The notes below the pieces were generated by a model. The model was given only the letters and a program-made list of their open reading frames with translations, was not told the DNA's origin and did not search any database. Of a stretch of DNA of 25,182 nucleotides, positions 1-7,387 are shown piece after piece. Every line of letters starts with the position of its first letter. The first letter of the stretch is position 1. The position numbers were made by a program, and so were the translations under genes. The stretch covers positions 1-25,182 of the IMG/VR virus record IMGVR_UViG_3300027749_003743. The stretch is one strand, 5' to 3'. Origin of the DNA: a virus.

Positions 1-74
1 TGGCAGGGGCACTAGGGATTGAACCTAGGCTAACAGAGTCAAAGTCTGTTGTGCTACCATTACACCATGCCCCA
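1..74 (-). tRNA. tRNA-Gln (anticodon TTG)
   Basis: Read on the minus strand the segment folds as a full cloverleaf. It has a 7-base acceptor arm starting TGGGGCA, a D arm GTGT/GCAC, an anticodon arm ACAGA/TCTGT around the loop CTTTGAC (anticodon TTG, reading CAA), and a T arm CTAGG/CCTAG around TTCAATC. Discriminator G and an encoded CCA end lie at positions 4-1. Base 1 faces a U at position 72, so the first acceptor pair is open; a weak 1-72 pair is a known feature of tRNA-Gln. It is the last element of a minus-strand unit that seems to start at the promoter near 290-318. Confidence 0.96.
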
Positions 75-83
75 ATAAATTAT

Positions 84-284
84 TAACGCACTATTTCTAA
101 TGCGTGTATTAAAGCACTCTACATGGGTGCGTACCCACTTGTCACCTTTCGGATAGAGAATGCTTTAATACGCTATAATTTTTTGTCTCACAAAAGAGAC
201 TCCATCCTATAGGCCGCCCATTCGCCCATGTTTAAAGTGCAGGCTAGGATCTCGTTTCCTATAACACACTATCTTCTTAACTAA
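84..284 (-). ncRNA. candidate structured RNA leader upstream of tRNA-Gln
   Basis: No convincing gene lies between the tRNA and the promoter, but the minus strand can form many stems. Bases 86-105 form an 8-bp hairpin closed by a GAAA tetraloop. Bases 106-171 form a long closing stem (GTATTAAAGCA with TGCTTTAATAC, continued by CTCTA/TAGAG after a 2-base bulge) that encloses two hairpins, CC-GAAA-GG at 145-152 and TGGGT/ACCCA at 124-137, giving a three-way junction. Bases 185-200 form GTCTC/GAGAC. Bases about 204-250 pair through ATCCTA/TAGGAT and GCC/GGC. GNRA loops appear only when read on the minus strand, the strand of the promoter and the tRNA. I do not recognise a known RNA family. It could be a separate small RNA or a processed tRNA leader. 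Confidence 0.45.
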
Positions 285-289
285 CCCAT

Positions 290-318
290 ACTATAACAGA
301 GTATCCATTTACTGTCAA
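290..318 (-). promoter_or_regulatory. sigma70-like promoter for the RNA/tRNA-Gln unit
   Basis: On the minus strand a perfect -35 box TTGACA (318-313) is followed, after exactly 17 bases, by TATAGT (295-290), five of six matches to TATAAT. Transcription would start near 283 and read through the structured region into tRNA-Gln. This is the best bacterial-type promoter seen in the window and suggests early expression by unmodified host polymerase. Confidence 0.7.
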
Positions 319-349
319 ACTCTGCTATGTTGTTTTTATACAACACAAA

Positions 350-386
350 AACAAAAACCCCTGAGTACTTTCGTAGCCCAGGGGTT
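350..386 (-). terminator. rho-independent terminator
   Basis: Read on the minus strand, an AACCCCTG / CAGGGGTT stem is capped by a short TAC-GAAA-GTA inner hairpin and followed by a T-rich run (TTTGTTTTTG). It lies about 27 bases after the stop of the possible 44-residue gene and before the tRNA promoter, so it would separate the two units. A second small hairpin (TGTTGT/ACAACA, 328-345) follows it. Confidence 0.75.
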
Positions 387-412
387 GAATAAATTTGTTA
401 TGATGTAACTAG

Positions 413-547
413 TTATTCCTCTCCCCGGGCACCTCTTTGGTTATCATTGCCGCGAATACTTGTAGGATATGATGCCGCAAAGGTCGCTAAGGCCTCTATA
501 GACCATAGCCCCGTATGTTTCGGCATGTAACAAGTTTTATTCATCAT
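413..547 (-). CDS. possible 44-residue protein, unknown
   Basis: An open frame of 45 codons starts with two ATGs (547 and 544) and ends in TAA. The product would begin MMNKTCYMPKHTGLWS and end in a polar tail RGARGEE; it has no membrane segment or recognised motif. A CTAAATA box resembling the late-promoter motif sits 7 bases before the first ATG, and a terminator follows the stop by about 27 bases, which is what a one-gene unit would look like. There is no clear ribosome binding site. The stretch is richer in G+C than the neighbouring genes and contains short self-complementary pieces, so a structured RNA is the main alternative. Confidence 0.45.
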   Translation of the reverse strand: MMNKTCYMPKHTGLWSIEALATFAASYPTSIRGNDNQRGARGEE

Positions 548-596
548 AGTCTTTTATTTAGTCCTGGTTTAAAATAACAGCAAATAACATAGTGTT

Positions 597-624
597 TTTA
601 CTGTTTATGTGTCTATTGTATAGT
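597..624 (+). promoter_or_regulatory. possible sigma70-like promoter of the radical SAM gene
   Basis: TTTACT (597-602), 16 bases, then TATAGT (619-624), matching the -35 consensus at four of six and the -10 consensus at five of six positions. The predicted start of transcription, near 631, falls after the TTG at 629, which argues for the ATG at 698 as the start of the gene. Confidence 0.4.
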
Positions 625-697
625 AGTTTTGAATAGAAGTCAACCTTCTGTTTACCCAAAGATTTTAGATATATCATACCAAGCTAAATATGTATCT

Positions 698-2239
698 ATG
701 TATCATTGTTTACTATTTAATCTTCACAAACCACACACCGATAATTCTTGGGCAAGAACATCAGGCGTACATCGAATAGCCAATCACCTGAGAGAGCAAG
801 GATGGAATGCTGAAGTTATTGACTTTGCCATAGCATGGAGTTTTTCTCAATTAGAAGAATTGGCCAAGTCTAGAATAACATCAAATACTAAATTTATTGG
901 ATTTTCACATATGTTTCAAATGGGGAAATCACTTAAGAATTGGCCGGCGTCTATAGAAAAATTTTGTGCCTATATTAAACAAACCTATCCTGACATAGTT
1001 ATAATAACCGGATCGCAACATAATCCCAATTTTGTTTCAGACCATGTTGATTATAGTGTAACTGGTTACGGGGAACATGCCCTAGATGCGCTACTAAAAT
1101 ATAAATTCAGCAATGGACCACGACCTAAATTCAATTTAATAAAAGGATTAGCCGGGCAAAAATTGATTCATGCTTTAGAAAGCTATCCGGCTCACCCAAT
1201 GCGTGAACCTACATTAATTTATGAAGATAGAGATTTCATTTTCCCCGGTGAATGGAGCACCATAGAGTTTAGTCGTGGATGTAAATTTTCTTGCTCTTTT
1301 TGTAATTTTCCTGTACTAGGAGTTAAGGGAGATTATACAAGGACTGCTGAAGGTTTTAGAAATCATATAATGACCAATTATGACAGATTTGGGATAGAAA
1401 ATTATATGGTGTCTGACGAGACCTTTAATGATAGTACCGAAAAGATTACTAAGTTTGCTGATGTTGTTGAGACTTTACCTTGGAAACCATATTTTACGGG
1501 CTTTCTAAGAGCCGATTTGTTAGTAAGCCGACCCAAAGATAAAGAAGAATTATTGCGTATGGGGTTTCTGGGACATTTCTATGGAATAGAAAGTTTCAAT
1601 CATGCTACTGGAAAGATAATAGGAAAGGGTATGGATCCAAGTAGGTTACAACAAGGATTGATTGATGTTAAAAAATACTTACTAGAGAACAGCAATAACA
1701 CATATAGAGGAATGATTAGTATAATATATGGATTACCCTTAGAAACAAAAGAATCACTGTTTCAAACTGAAGAATGGCTTTTGGCAAACTGGAGAGACCA
1801 AAGCCTGATATCTTGGGGTCTTGACCTTACTGATAATGATATGGGTGCTAGTCATTCAAAACTTTCATTGAACTATTCAAAATACGGATACAAAAAAATA
1901 GAAGGACCTTATGATTTCAAAAGGTACAATCAATCATTTTATAGTACGCCAGGCAATGTAACTATCACAGAAGATGACAACGACGCCAATGATGATGTTA
2001 TTAATTGGAAAAATGAAAACATGGATCTTACATACGCAATGGATAGAGCAAAAATTATTAAAAACAAATTTCCATTAAATGGTGGATTTCAAATAGGAAA
2101 TTTACTTGTAAATAAAAATACTAACAAATCAGCAACTATAGAAGAACGACTTTCTATTACTAGTACTCAAACCGGCTGGGAGTATACTGACTTTACTAAA
2201 TTTATATCTAATTACATTGATAAAAAACTAAGTTTGTAA
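698..2239 (+). CDS. B12-binding-type radical SAM protein
   Basis: The product resembles the cobalamin-binding radical SAM group. Residues about 1-150 look like a B12-binding-type Rossmann fold: a first strand HCLLFNL, a helix GVHRIANHLREQGW, and the turn VTGYGEH. No DxHxxG cobalamin ligand is visible, which is common in this group. The radical SAM cluster motif CxxxCxxC is at C195, C199 and C202 (in SRGCKFSCSFC), counted from this start, and would hold the [4Fe-4S] cluster that cleaves S-adenosylmethionine. The frame can be extended to a TTG at 629, but that has no ribosome binding site, falls on the predicted transcript start, and would put 23 residues before the first strand. The 3' end overlaps the opposite-strand hydrolase gene by 12 bases. 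The substrate is unknown. Confidence 0.85.
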   Translation: MYHCLLFNLHKPHTDNSWARTSGVHRIANHLREQGWNAEVIDFAIAWSFSQLEELAKSRITSNTKFIGFSHMFQMGKSLKNWPASIEKFCAYIKQTYPDIVIITGSQHNPNFVSDHVDYSVTGYGEHALDALLKYKFSNGPRPKFNLIKGLAGQKLIHALESYPAHPMREPTLIYEDRDFIFPGEWSTIEFSRGCKFSCSFCNFPVLGVKGDYTRTAEGFRNHIMTNYDRFGIENYMVSDETFNDSTEKITKFADVVETLPWKPYFTGFLRADLLVSRPKDKEELLRMGFLGHFYGIESFNHATGKIIGKGMDPSRLQQGLIDVKKYLLENSNNTYRGMISIIYGLPLETKESLFQTEEWLLANWRDQSLISWGLDLTDNDMGASHSKLSLNYSKYGYKKIEGPYDFKRYNQSFYSTPGNVTITEDDNDANDDVINWKNENMDLTYAMDRAKIIKNKFPLNGGFQIGNLLVNKNTNKSATIEERLSITSTQTGWEYTDFTKFISNYIDKKLSL

Positions 2240-3190
2240 AGTTGTTTCAATTCTAGTTCTAATTTTTTTAAGTTCATCATATATTTTTGAACCTAATTTT
2301 TCACTAGTAATTCTATGATGATGGAATGGGCCTGCTCCATTTGGATGTAACGGGTCCATCCAGATATCACGCTGATCCAAAGTAACAAATGGTATCGTTG
2401 TTCTATAGTGAGTTTTAAATCCCTTTGTTCCCAAATTAGCTAATCTTCGTATATGCTTAATATCGGTTGGATCAACCATAATTTTTGTTGGTTTATAAAA
2501 AGGAATCCATTCAGTACGAGGTTGTAGTGTAGGCAGTTTTACTATGTTTTCAGTATCTGTATACGAAAACTCTGTCAGCAATGTGTCTACTAGTATACAT
2601 CTATCTCCAAATATAGCAATTAATTCTTTAGTGAATTGCTTAAACAAATCAATGTTTTGTCCTATCACTTCTGCTTGGTCAAAGCAACGATGATGCTGAG
2701 TTTTAATTAATTCATCTGCTAACCAACTAAACGGTGAATTTGTATTTTTTAACAACTTAATCATTGGAGGAACAATAGTGAATGCTTCATTGCTAGTGAC
2801 ATACTTTGTATATAGTTCTGCGCTAAAGTTACATACTAATATATCATTTGGGCCTGCGTTTTCTTGATAAAATTTTAAATAAGGAAATTTTACAATTTCA
2901 TGGTATATCCAATAATGATCTACCAACGGTGGTTTGTGTCTGATAGAATACATTGTATCAAAAACTCTATTAGCGATTGAATTTGGAGGGGTGTATAATG
3001 ACAATAAACTAGGAGAACGAATTGGTAATTTACCTTTGGACAAATCTAAATCGTACGGTCTATCGTTGTAGTAGTATTTGTCTATATTAAATTCACGTCG
3101 GATGGGTGATATGTCAACCGCATCCCACACATCACATGAACCAAAAACAAAAATTTTAGATTTAGGGGGAAGGTTAGTAGGTAGTTCCAT
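2228..3190 (-). CDS. SGNH-like hydrolase / acyltransferase-like protein
   Basis: The 320-residue product opens with a strand and a nucleophile-type turn, KIFVFGSCD (Ser18), the place of the GDS block in SGNH hydrolases. Near the C-terminus is DPLHPNG (Asp279, His282), which fits the DxxH block that completes the catalytic triad. This pattern is also seen in uncharacterised proteins linked to polysaccharide biosynthesis, so O-acyl esterase or O-acyltransferase activity on a glycan is a reasonable guess. No signal peptide is visible. A perfect TATAAATA lies 7 bases before the ATG, leaving almost no leader and no ribosome binding site. It converges with the radical SAM gene and diverges from the first small-family gene. 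Confidence 0.6.
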   Translation of the reverse strand: MELPTNLPPKSKIFVFGSCDVWDAVDISPIRREFNIDKYYYNDRPYDLDLSKGKLPIRSPSLLSLYTPPNSIANRVFDTMYSIRHKPPLVDHYWIYHEIVKFPYLKFYQENAGPNDILVCNFSAELYTKYVTSNEAFTIVPPMIKLLKNTNSPFSWLADELIKTQHHRCFDQAEVIGQNIDLFKQFTKELIAIFGDRCILVDTLLTEFSYTDTENIVKLPTLQPRTEWIPFYKPTKIMVDPTDIKHIRRLANLGTKGFKTHYRTTIPFVTLDQRDIWMDPLHPNGAGPFHHHRITSEKLGSKIYDELKKIRTRIETTLQT

Positions 3191-3197
3191 AGTAGAG

Positions 3198-3205
3198 TAT
3201 TTATA
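3198..3205 (-). promoter_or_regulatory. T4-type late promoter TATAAATA
   Basis: A perfect match to the T4 late -10 element TATAAATA on the minus strand, ending 7 bases before the ATG at 3190. If spacing is as in T4, the transcript would start 1-3 bases before the start codon. Confidence 0.6.
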
Positions 3206-3221
3206 CAGTAATACTTGAGGG

Positions 3222-3229
3222 AATAAATA
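3222..3229 (+). promoter_or_regulatory. late-promoter-like AATAAATA
   Basis: AATAAATA on the plus strand, 16 bases before the ATG at 3246, with a GAGGG ribosome binding site (3234-3238) in between. It forms a divergent pair with the TATAAATA at 3198-3205. Confidence 0.5.
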
Positions 3230-3245
3230 GCTTGAGGGAAAATCA

Positions 3246-3578
3246 ATGTATAAAGTTACTATAACACATACTAGAATGGACGTGTCTACCCCGTTCTTTT
3301 GGGAAACTGATTTAGCTAACCATGAAGAAATACATAATATTGTGACTGATATTTGGAACGGAGCAGTACAATTAATCCCTGCTGATCCATTAGAAAGAAA
3401 TTATTCAAATGACGGGTTAGTATCTACTAGAATACAAATATTTGAAAATATGTATACTTACTACGATTGTAAAAAAATAATAAATAATCATCCTAAATTA
3501 CTTGGATATTGGAAATTTAGGAATGATTATAATTACGAAAATAACATATTCAAAAATATCACTGAGGAGGAGATTTAA
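3246..3578 (+). CDS. small paralogous family protein, copy 1 (unknown)
   Basis: A 110-residue protein, one of three paralogues in the window with those at 7388 and 7739. Shared positions are MYKxT near the start, TR then PFxWE at about 9-20, YSxDxL and a following T in the middle, YYxxK, then WxxRxxYN and a C-terminal NI(F/I)(R/K) followed by an acidic EE end. There is no signal peptide, membrane segment or metal motif; the spread of aromatic residues suggests a small folded domain. It has a good GAGGG ribosome binding site and a late-promoter-like box. Its last 20 bases overlap the 3' end of the 2-oxoglutarate-oxygenase-like gene on the other strand. Function not recognised. Confidence 0.85.
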   Translation: MYKVTITHTRMDVSTPFFWETDLANHEEIHNIVTDIWNGAVQLIPADPLERNYSNDGLVSTRIQIFENMYTYYDCKKIINNHPKLLGYWKFRNDYNYENNIFKNITEEEI

Positions 3579-4278
3579 GTTCTACAACCTTTTCTCTGCT
3601 TGCTTCTGATAATCGTTGTCTAGTAATATCTGTCACTGAACCAGTTAATTGTAACATAGGCCTATCCCACCATCCCATATTACATGATGAGTGTGGCATA
3701 TTTTTCCAATCCCATGTAATACAATCACCTGCTTTCCATTGTGTCCAGGCTGCGTTACCTAATTGAAATACCTGACCAAGTTGCCAGTCAGCTAACATAA
3801 TAGCAAAGCGGCGAAACTCTACTTCAGTTGACATATTTAAGTTATCTAAATGAGTATGTATCATTTGACCAGTTCTCTGATTATGAAACTTTAATGCGCT
3901 ATTCTCCATGCCCAGGTAGTCATTTATTTTTCTAAATTCAGTAACATGTGTTGCTAACAATCTATCAAATATCATTTGATCAGGATTAGCGCCTGCTCTT
4001 ACTAAATCTTGTTGTTCAGCATTGAATTCGTATGGAGCATCTGTTTTGCTCATAACTTGAGTGCTCCATGAACTTGGTTTGGATAACGGTATACAATATT
4101 CGATAGCTTGAGTAAAATCTAAATTAAAATTACATACGAATGTGTAACTATCAGTGCCGGGCTCAGGCATGCGGGCAGTGTCAAAATGCCAATTACTTCT
4201 TTTTTTAGTATAATCCCAGCGGCTGTCTTTCCAGTCTTTTCTGGATTTCCAATCATGTGAATCTACTATAAATGACAT
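3559..4278 (-). CDS. 2OG-Fe(II) oxygenase-like protein
   Basis: A 239-residue protein with the ligand pattern of double-stranded beta-helix oxygenases. HxD is at His143 and Asp145 in the segment HTHLDN, the distal His is His196 (MPHSSC), and a following Arg206 (DRPMLQLTG) is placed to bind 2-oxoglutarate. The spacing and the HSSCN surroundings recall aspartyl/asparaginyl beta-hydroxylase-like enzymes. The expected reaction is hydroxylation, or a related oxidation, of an unknown substrate with 2-oxoglutarate and O2. A TATAAATA box at 4299-4306, inside the end of the upstream gene, lies 20 bases before the ATG. It follows the Bug gene by 3 bases and converges with the first small-family gene. 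Confidence 0.7.
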   Translation of the reverse strand: MSFIVDSHDWKSRKDWKDSRWDYTKKRSNWHFDTARMPEPGTDSYTFVCNFNLDFTQAIEYCIPLSKPSSWSTQVMSKTDAPYEFNAEQQDLVRAGANPDQMIFDRLLATHVTEFRKINDYLGMENSALKFHNQRTGQMIHTHLDNLNMSTEVEFRRFAIMLADWQLGQVFQLGNAAWTQWKAGDCITWDWKNMPHSSCNMGWWDRPMLQLTGSVTDITRQRLSEASREKVVELKSPPQ

Positions 4279-4281
4279 ATA

Positions 4282-5151
4282 TTAAAGTTTGTTAATACTA
4301 TTTATAATAGTTTTTAATGACTCATCTCCGGGAGTAATGGGCACAGACCATTCATTCTTAAAATCATTCAATACAGTTGGATCTGATAGATATTGTTTAG
4401 TTATTGTTTTCCAATATTCAACAATTTCTGTTTTAGTATTTTTAGGAAAAACAATACAATATCCACTAATGTCTATCCATTTGTTGTATTTCTTACTCAT
4501 TGCCGGAACGTTGTACTGTGCCAATCCTAATGTAGTTCCTAATACTTTTAACTTACCGGAAGCAATATGTTCTCTAACTGTAGCGACCGGTAACATTGCG
4601 GCATTAATATGATCGCCTAACAAATCATTGACAATTGGACTAGCACCCTTATAAGGAACTAATATCTGTGGATTCTTAGGGTTTATATTACTCAATAATT
4701 GATCTATCTGTAATTTATGAGCCGGGGTACCTATACCAAATGACAGTACGGCGTCACCTCTTAATTTGTTCACTAAGTCATCAAAGTCATTGATATTAGT
4801 ATTTTTGCTAACAACTATTACTTCATCATATCTACGGGTAGCAGATACATAATCAAATTCAAATTTGTTATTTTTTACTACTGATGCTAAACCGGCTATA
4901 CTAGTAAATCCAATTACAGTACCGTCTTTGGGAGCAGTATTCAGATACTGACTTCCAATCAATGAATCTGCTCCGGCTTTATAATCAAATGCTATATCAA
5001 TATCAAAATTAGTTTTTACATATTTTTGATAGTGCCGCATTGATTGATCCAAACCTCCGCCAGGGGGAAAGGTTACAACTGCGGTTATGGACGAGGTTGC
5101 ATTAATTAACGTAGAGAATAAAAATAAAATAACAAAAAGTAAGTGTTTCAT
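4282..5151 (-). CDS. TctC/Bug-family periplasmic solute-binding protein
   Basis: Residues 1-18 form a signal peptide with a hydrophobic core (LLFVILFLFSTL) and a small-residue cleavage site near ALA-type INA-TSS. The mature part has the family hallmarks: FPPGGGLD at 28-35 (the ligand loop after the first strand) and VPYKGASPIVNDLLG at 165-179. These proteins bind carboxylates and other small anions in the periplasm, and some serve tripartite tricarboxylate transporters. At 289 residues it is somewhat shorter than the usual roughly 320. No TctA or TctB membrane genes are in the window, so it would depend on a host transporter or act alone. Its base composition matches the phage, so any transfer was not recent. 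A TTAAATA box ends 5 bases before the ATG. Confidence 0.88.
   Translation of the reverse strand: MKHLLFVILFLFSTLINATSSITAVVTFPPGGGLDQSMRHYQKYVKTNFDIDIAFDYKAGADSLIGSQYLNTAPKDGTVIGFTSIAGLASVVKNNKFEFDYVSATRRYDEVIVVSKNTNINDFDDLVNKLRGDAVLSFGIGTPAHKLQIDQLLSNINPKNPQILVPYKGASPIVNDLLGDHINAAMLPVATVREHIASGKLKVLGTTLGLAQYNVPAMSKKYNKWIDISGYCIVFPKNTKTEIVEYWKTITKQYLSDPTVLNDFKNEWSVPITPGDESLKTIINSINKL
4299..4306 (-). promoter_or_regulatory. T4-type late promoter TATAAATA
   Basis: A perfect TATAAATA on the minus strand inside the 3' end of the Bug gene, 20 bases before the ATG of the oxygenase-like gene at 4278. It could let the downstream gene be expressed on its own. Confidence 0.5.
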
Positions 5152-5163
5152 AGATTTATTTAA

Positions 5164-6294
5164 TTACTCATCCAGTGTTCTAAAATAAAATACACTGGAC
5201 GTCATAGTTTTGAATCCTGAAATACCGTCGGATGAGACAATTTTAAACTCATCGGTAATCATATCCGTTCTTAACTTGACATTATCTATATAGATATTTT
5301 TTACAGTTTCAAATTCTGAATTTTCAAAGAACCAAAACCACTTGTCTGTTCTATTTGCTTTTGTTGGTTTGTCAGCTTGAAATCTGTTATCCCAGGTATC
5401 ATAACAAACAGCCTTTGTCACATCATTTTGAAATTGGTTAATCATTCCATTACTAGCTGTGTTATTACTTCTCCACAAATAGTTTCGTTTATACTTGTTA
5501 ATGTTGTAGTACTCGCTTGCTTGATATGCCATTTCAAAAGTAAGCAATGGTAGATCAGGTGCCCAATAAAAGCATTCAGCATTCTCTGGATCTAGTACGC
5601 CGGGCACAACAGGTGATATAGCTAAATCTGAAAAGAACATCCCAACTCTATTGTTATCACCCAACGCTAACAATGGTTTATCTATACCATATATGTGACC
5701 AGTTGTTATACTTTTATCTGCTAATATAAGGTCGCTGTCACTAATGCTTGCTGTTTGTAGCATTGCGCCCGAACGTATATGCTCTATCTTATCAAACAAT
5801 GATTCAATGTCAATTGATTCTACTTTGCCGACAAAATCCTTTATAGTAATTTTAATATTAGTATGAATTCTACTGACCCAATCTAATGTTGGTTTGACTG
5901 AGTAATCCCATTCGCTCCAATAGTTTAGTGCTGACCTATCAACGTTGTTTGGAGTATAAAGATTACCATCCATTAATACTTTAGGCCACTTGACACATAT
6001 CTCATCAAGTTTAATATTGTTGTTTAAGAATGTCATAAGGATGTTATGACTATCGGCACCCCCTGAGTAGTTTAATATCAAATATTGATAACTATCTCTT
6101 AATTGTTGGGCACGTTCTTTATACAACATAGATAATGGAACTTTGCCTAGTAGTGTTTTATCAAAGTTTTCCCATATTTGATCATGGTAAACAAACTTAA
6201 CTTTTAAGTTATTTTTAGATGCGTGTAGCATAGCATCAAATTTACGATTAAAAACAGTATCTCCTGCTTTCCATTGTCCATATTTTTTATACAT
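5164..6294 (-). CDS. PP-loop ATP pyrophosphatase-like protein (first of two)
   Basis: The 376-residue protein carries the PP-loop SGGADS at residues 77-82, just after the strand YLILNY. This is the ATP-binding signature of adenylating enzymes such as the asparagine synthetase synthase domain, GMP synthetase and QueC. About 70 residues precede it; they are not a class II glutamine amidotransferase domain, since there is no catalytic N-terminal Cys. The enzyme probably adenylates a carboxyl or carbonyl group and lets an amine or other nucleophile attack. A second PP-loop gene with a different sequence is at 10726. The gene sits 1 base after the oxygenase-like gene at 6296 and 12 bases before the Bug gene, in one minus-strand operon. 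Substrate unknown. Confidence 0.75.
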   Translation of the reverse strand: MYKKYGQWKAGDTVFNRKFDAMLHASKNNLKVKFVYHDQIWENFDKTLLGKVPLSMLYKERAQQLRDSYQYLILNYSGGADSHNILMTFLNNNIKLDEICVKWPKVLMDGNLYTPNNVDRSALNYWSEWDYSVKPTLDWVSRIHTNIKITIKDFVGKVESIDIESLFDKIEHIRSGAMLQTASISDSDLILADKSITTGHIYGIDKPLLALGDNNRVGMFFSDLAISPVVPGVLDPENAECFYWAPDLPLLTFEMAYQASEYYNINKYKRNYLWRSNNTASNGMINQFQNDVTKAVCYDTWDNRFQADKPTKANRTDKWFWFFENSEFETVKNIYIDNVKLRTDMITDEFKIVSSDGISGFKTMTSSVFYFRTLDE

Positions 6295-6295
6295 A

Positions 6296-6922
6296 TTATA
6301 GTAGATTTATAAAGCTATTTTTAGTTAATGATTCTTTTACAGTTTCAAAGCTAGGACATTTGTCAAATTTGGTTTGAATTATTATTCTAGGACTAGTGCC
6401 GTTGCATTTAAAACTGTGATACACATCGGTGTTTACGATATACACATCACCCTCGGAATTATGTAGTTCTTCAATATATTCTACACCTTCAAAGTCTACA
6501 ATGTCAACGTTTCTGGACTGGGACTCTCCGTCATTTTTTGCTACTACATTACCCATAGTGTTAATTGTATCCTCATCATACCATCTAACCCAATCGCCCG
6601 GGTTACAGCTAACCGCAATATTCAATGCTGATTTGCAATTCATTCCATCTTTGTGAATTCTCATTCCTGTACCGGGCGCCACCACAAATGCCTTTTGTAT
6701 TGGTCTGGCTTTTTCCGCCCACCATTGTATTTTTAAGTCAGTATTGTTAAAAATTTTCAAAAATTCAGCATGTAAGTAATCATCAAAATGAACCCATTGA
6801 TAACTATTAGTTATATGTCTTACATTTGGATTATCTTTTTGATTTCGCTGTGAGATTTCAATTTTGAAGAAAGAAATAATATCAGCAGGAAGTTTTCCTA
6901 AAAAATGATAATTATTGCTCAT
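6296..6922 (-). CDS. 2OG-Fe(II) oxygenase-like protein
   Basis: A 208-residue protein with HxD at His90 and Asp92 (MRIHKDG), followed by SALNIAV as the next strand, a distal His169 (TDVYHSF) after GDVYIVN, and Arg179 in SPRIIIQ. This order fits the Fe(II) ligands and 2-oxoglutarate-binding Arg of the double-stranded beta-helix oxygenases. The strand GDVYIVNTDVYHS is typical of the region before the distal His in small phage members. It starts the minus-strand operon that continues with the PP-loop, Bug and second oxygenase-like genes. A CTAAATA box is 21 bases before the ATG. Substrate unknown. Confidence 0.7.
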   Translation of the reverse strand: MSNNYHFLGKLPADIISFFKIEISQRNQKDNPNVRHITNSYQWVHFDDYLHAEFLKIFNNTDLKIQWWAEKARPIQKAFVVAPGTGMRIHKDGMNCKSALNIAVSCNPGDWVRWYDEDTINTMGNVVAKNDGESQSRNVDIVDFEGVEYIEELHNSEGDVYIVNTDVYHSFKCNGTSPRIIIQTKFDKCPSFETVKESLTKNSFINLL

Positions 6923-6943
6923 GGGGAACCCGATCTAATAAAC

Positions 6944-6950
6944 TATTTAG
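6944..6950 (-). promoter_or_regulatory. late-promoter-like CTAAATA
   Basis: CTAAATA on the minus strand, 21 bases before the ATG at 6922. It diverges from GATAAATA at 6977-6984. Confidence 0.4.
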
Positions 6951-6976
6951 TGATTTTTCAATTCTTAGTAAAAAAT

Positions 6977-6984
6977 GATAAATA
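6977..6984 (+). promoter_or_regulatory. late-promoter-like GATAAATA
   Basis: GATAAATA on the plus strand, 19 bases before the ATG at 7004, with a GAGGAG ribosome binding site at 6991-6996. This is the best spaced promoter and ribosome-site pair of this type in the window. Confidence 0.5.
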
Positions 6985-7003
6985 GTATTAGAGGAGTACT
7001 ACC

Positions 7004-7384
7004 ATGGATGATATACAAAAAGAAGTGATTAGATTAAATATGTTAATAGTGGGTAATGTAAAGACACAAAATGTAGAAGTCCCGACCGCTGTCACATATG
7101 ATCGAATTACTAAATGGCCGGCAATAAATAATCCTATCCAAACTATTTTACACATACAAGGAACGCTGAGTTATAACAATTTTGTAGTAGATGACACAGT
7201 TTATCAAGAATTAGTTGGATTGAACAATAAATTAATCAGACAAGCAAATCAAGTTTTTAAAGATACCTCGCCTGAAGAATTATATGATGCTAATTATCCT
7301 GCTATAAAAGAAGGCATTGATCTTATAATTCAGCTACGTGACTATTTTGCTGCTAATAACTTATTAACATCATACGCCGGGTAA
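7004..7384 (+). CDS. hypothetical 126-residue protein
   Basis: Not recognised. The product is mostly helical by appearance, with no signal peptide, membrane segment, cysteine or metal motif. The segment KWPAINNPIQTILHIQG is the most distinctive. It starts at an ATG with a strong GAGGAG site and a GATAAATA box. It is the first gene of a three-gene plus-strand unit; the next start is 3 bases after its stop, so it is likely co-translated with the two small-family genes that follow. Confidence 0.8.
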   Translation: MDDIQKEVIRLNMLIVGNVKTQNVEVPTAVTYDRITKWPAINNPIQTILHIQGTLSYNNFVVDDTVYQELVGLNNKLIRQANQVFKDTSPEELYDANYPAIKEGIDLIIQLRDYFAANNLLTSYAG

Positions 7385-7387
7385 AAT

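Noticed and set aside
106-171. Hammerhead ribozyme or known purine riboswitch at the three-way junction
   Set aside because: The CUGAUGA core and cleavage site of a hammerhead are absent, and the conserved purine-riboswitch loops do not match.
387-560. tmRNA
   Set aside because: No tRNA-like ends with a CCA-bearing acceptor stem and no tag-peptide reading frame could be placed.
4289-4612. Plus-strand frame of 107 codons opposite the Bug gene
   Set aside because: It lies entirely over the Bug coding sequence, whose signal peptide and motifs are clear, and it has no ribosome binding site.
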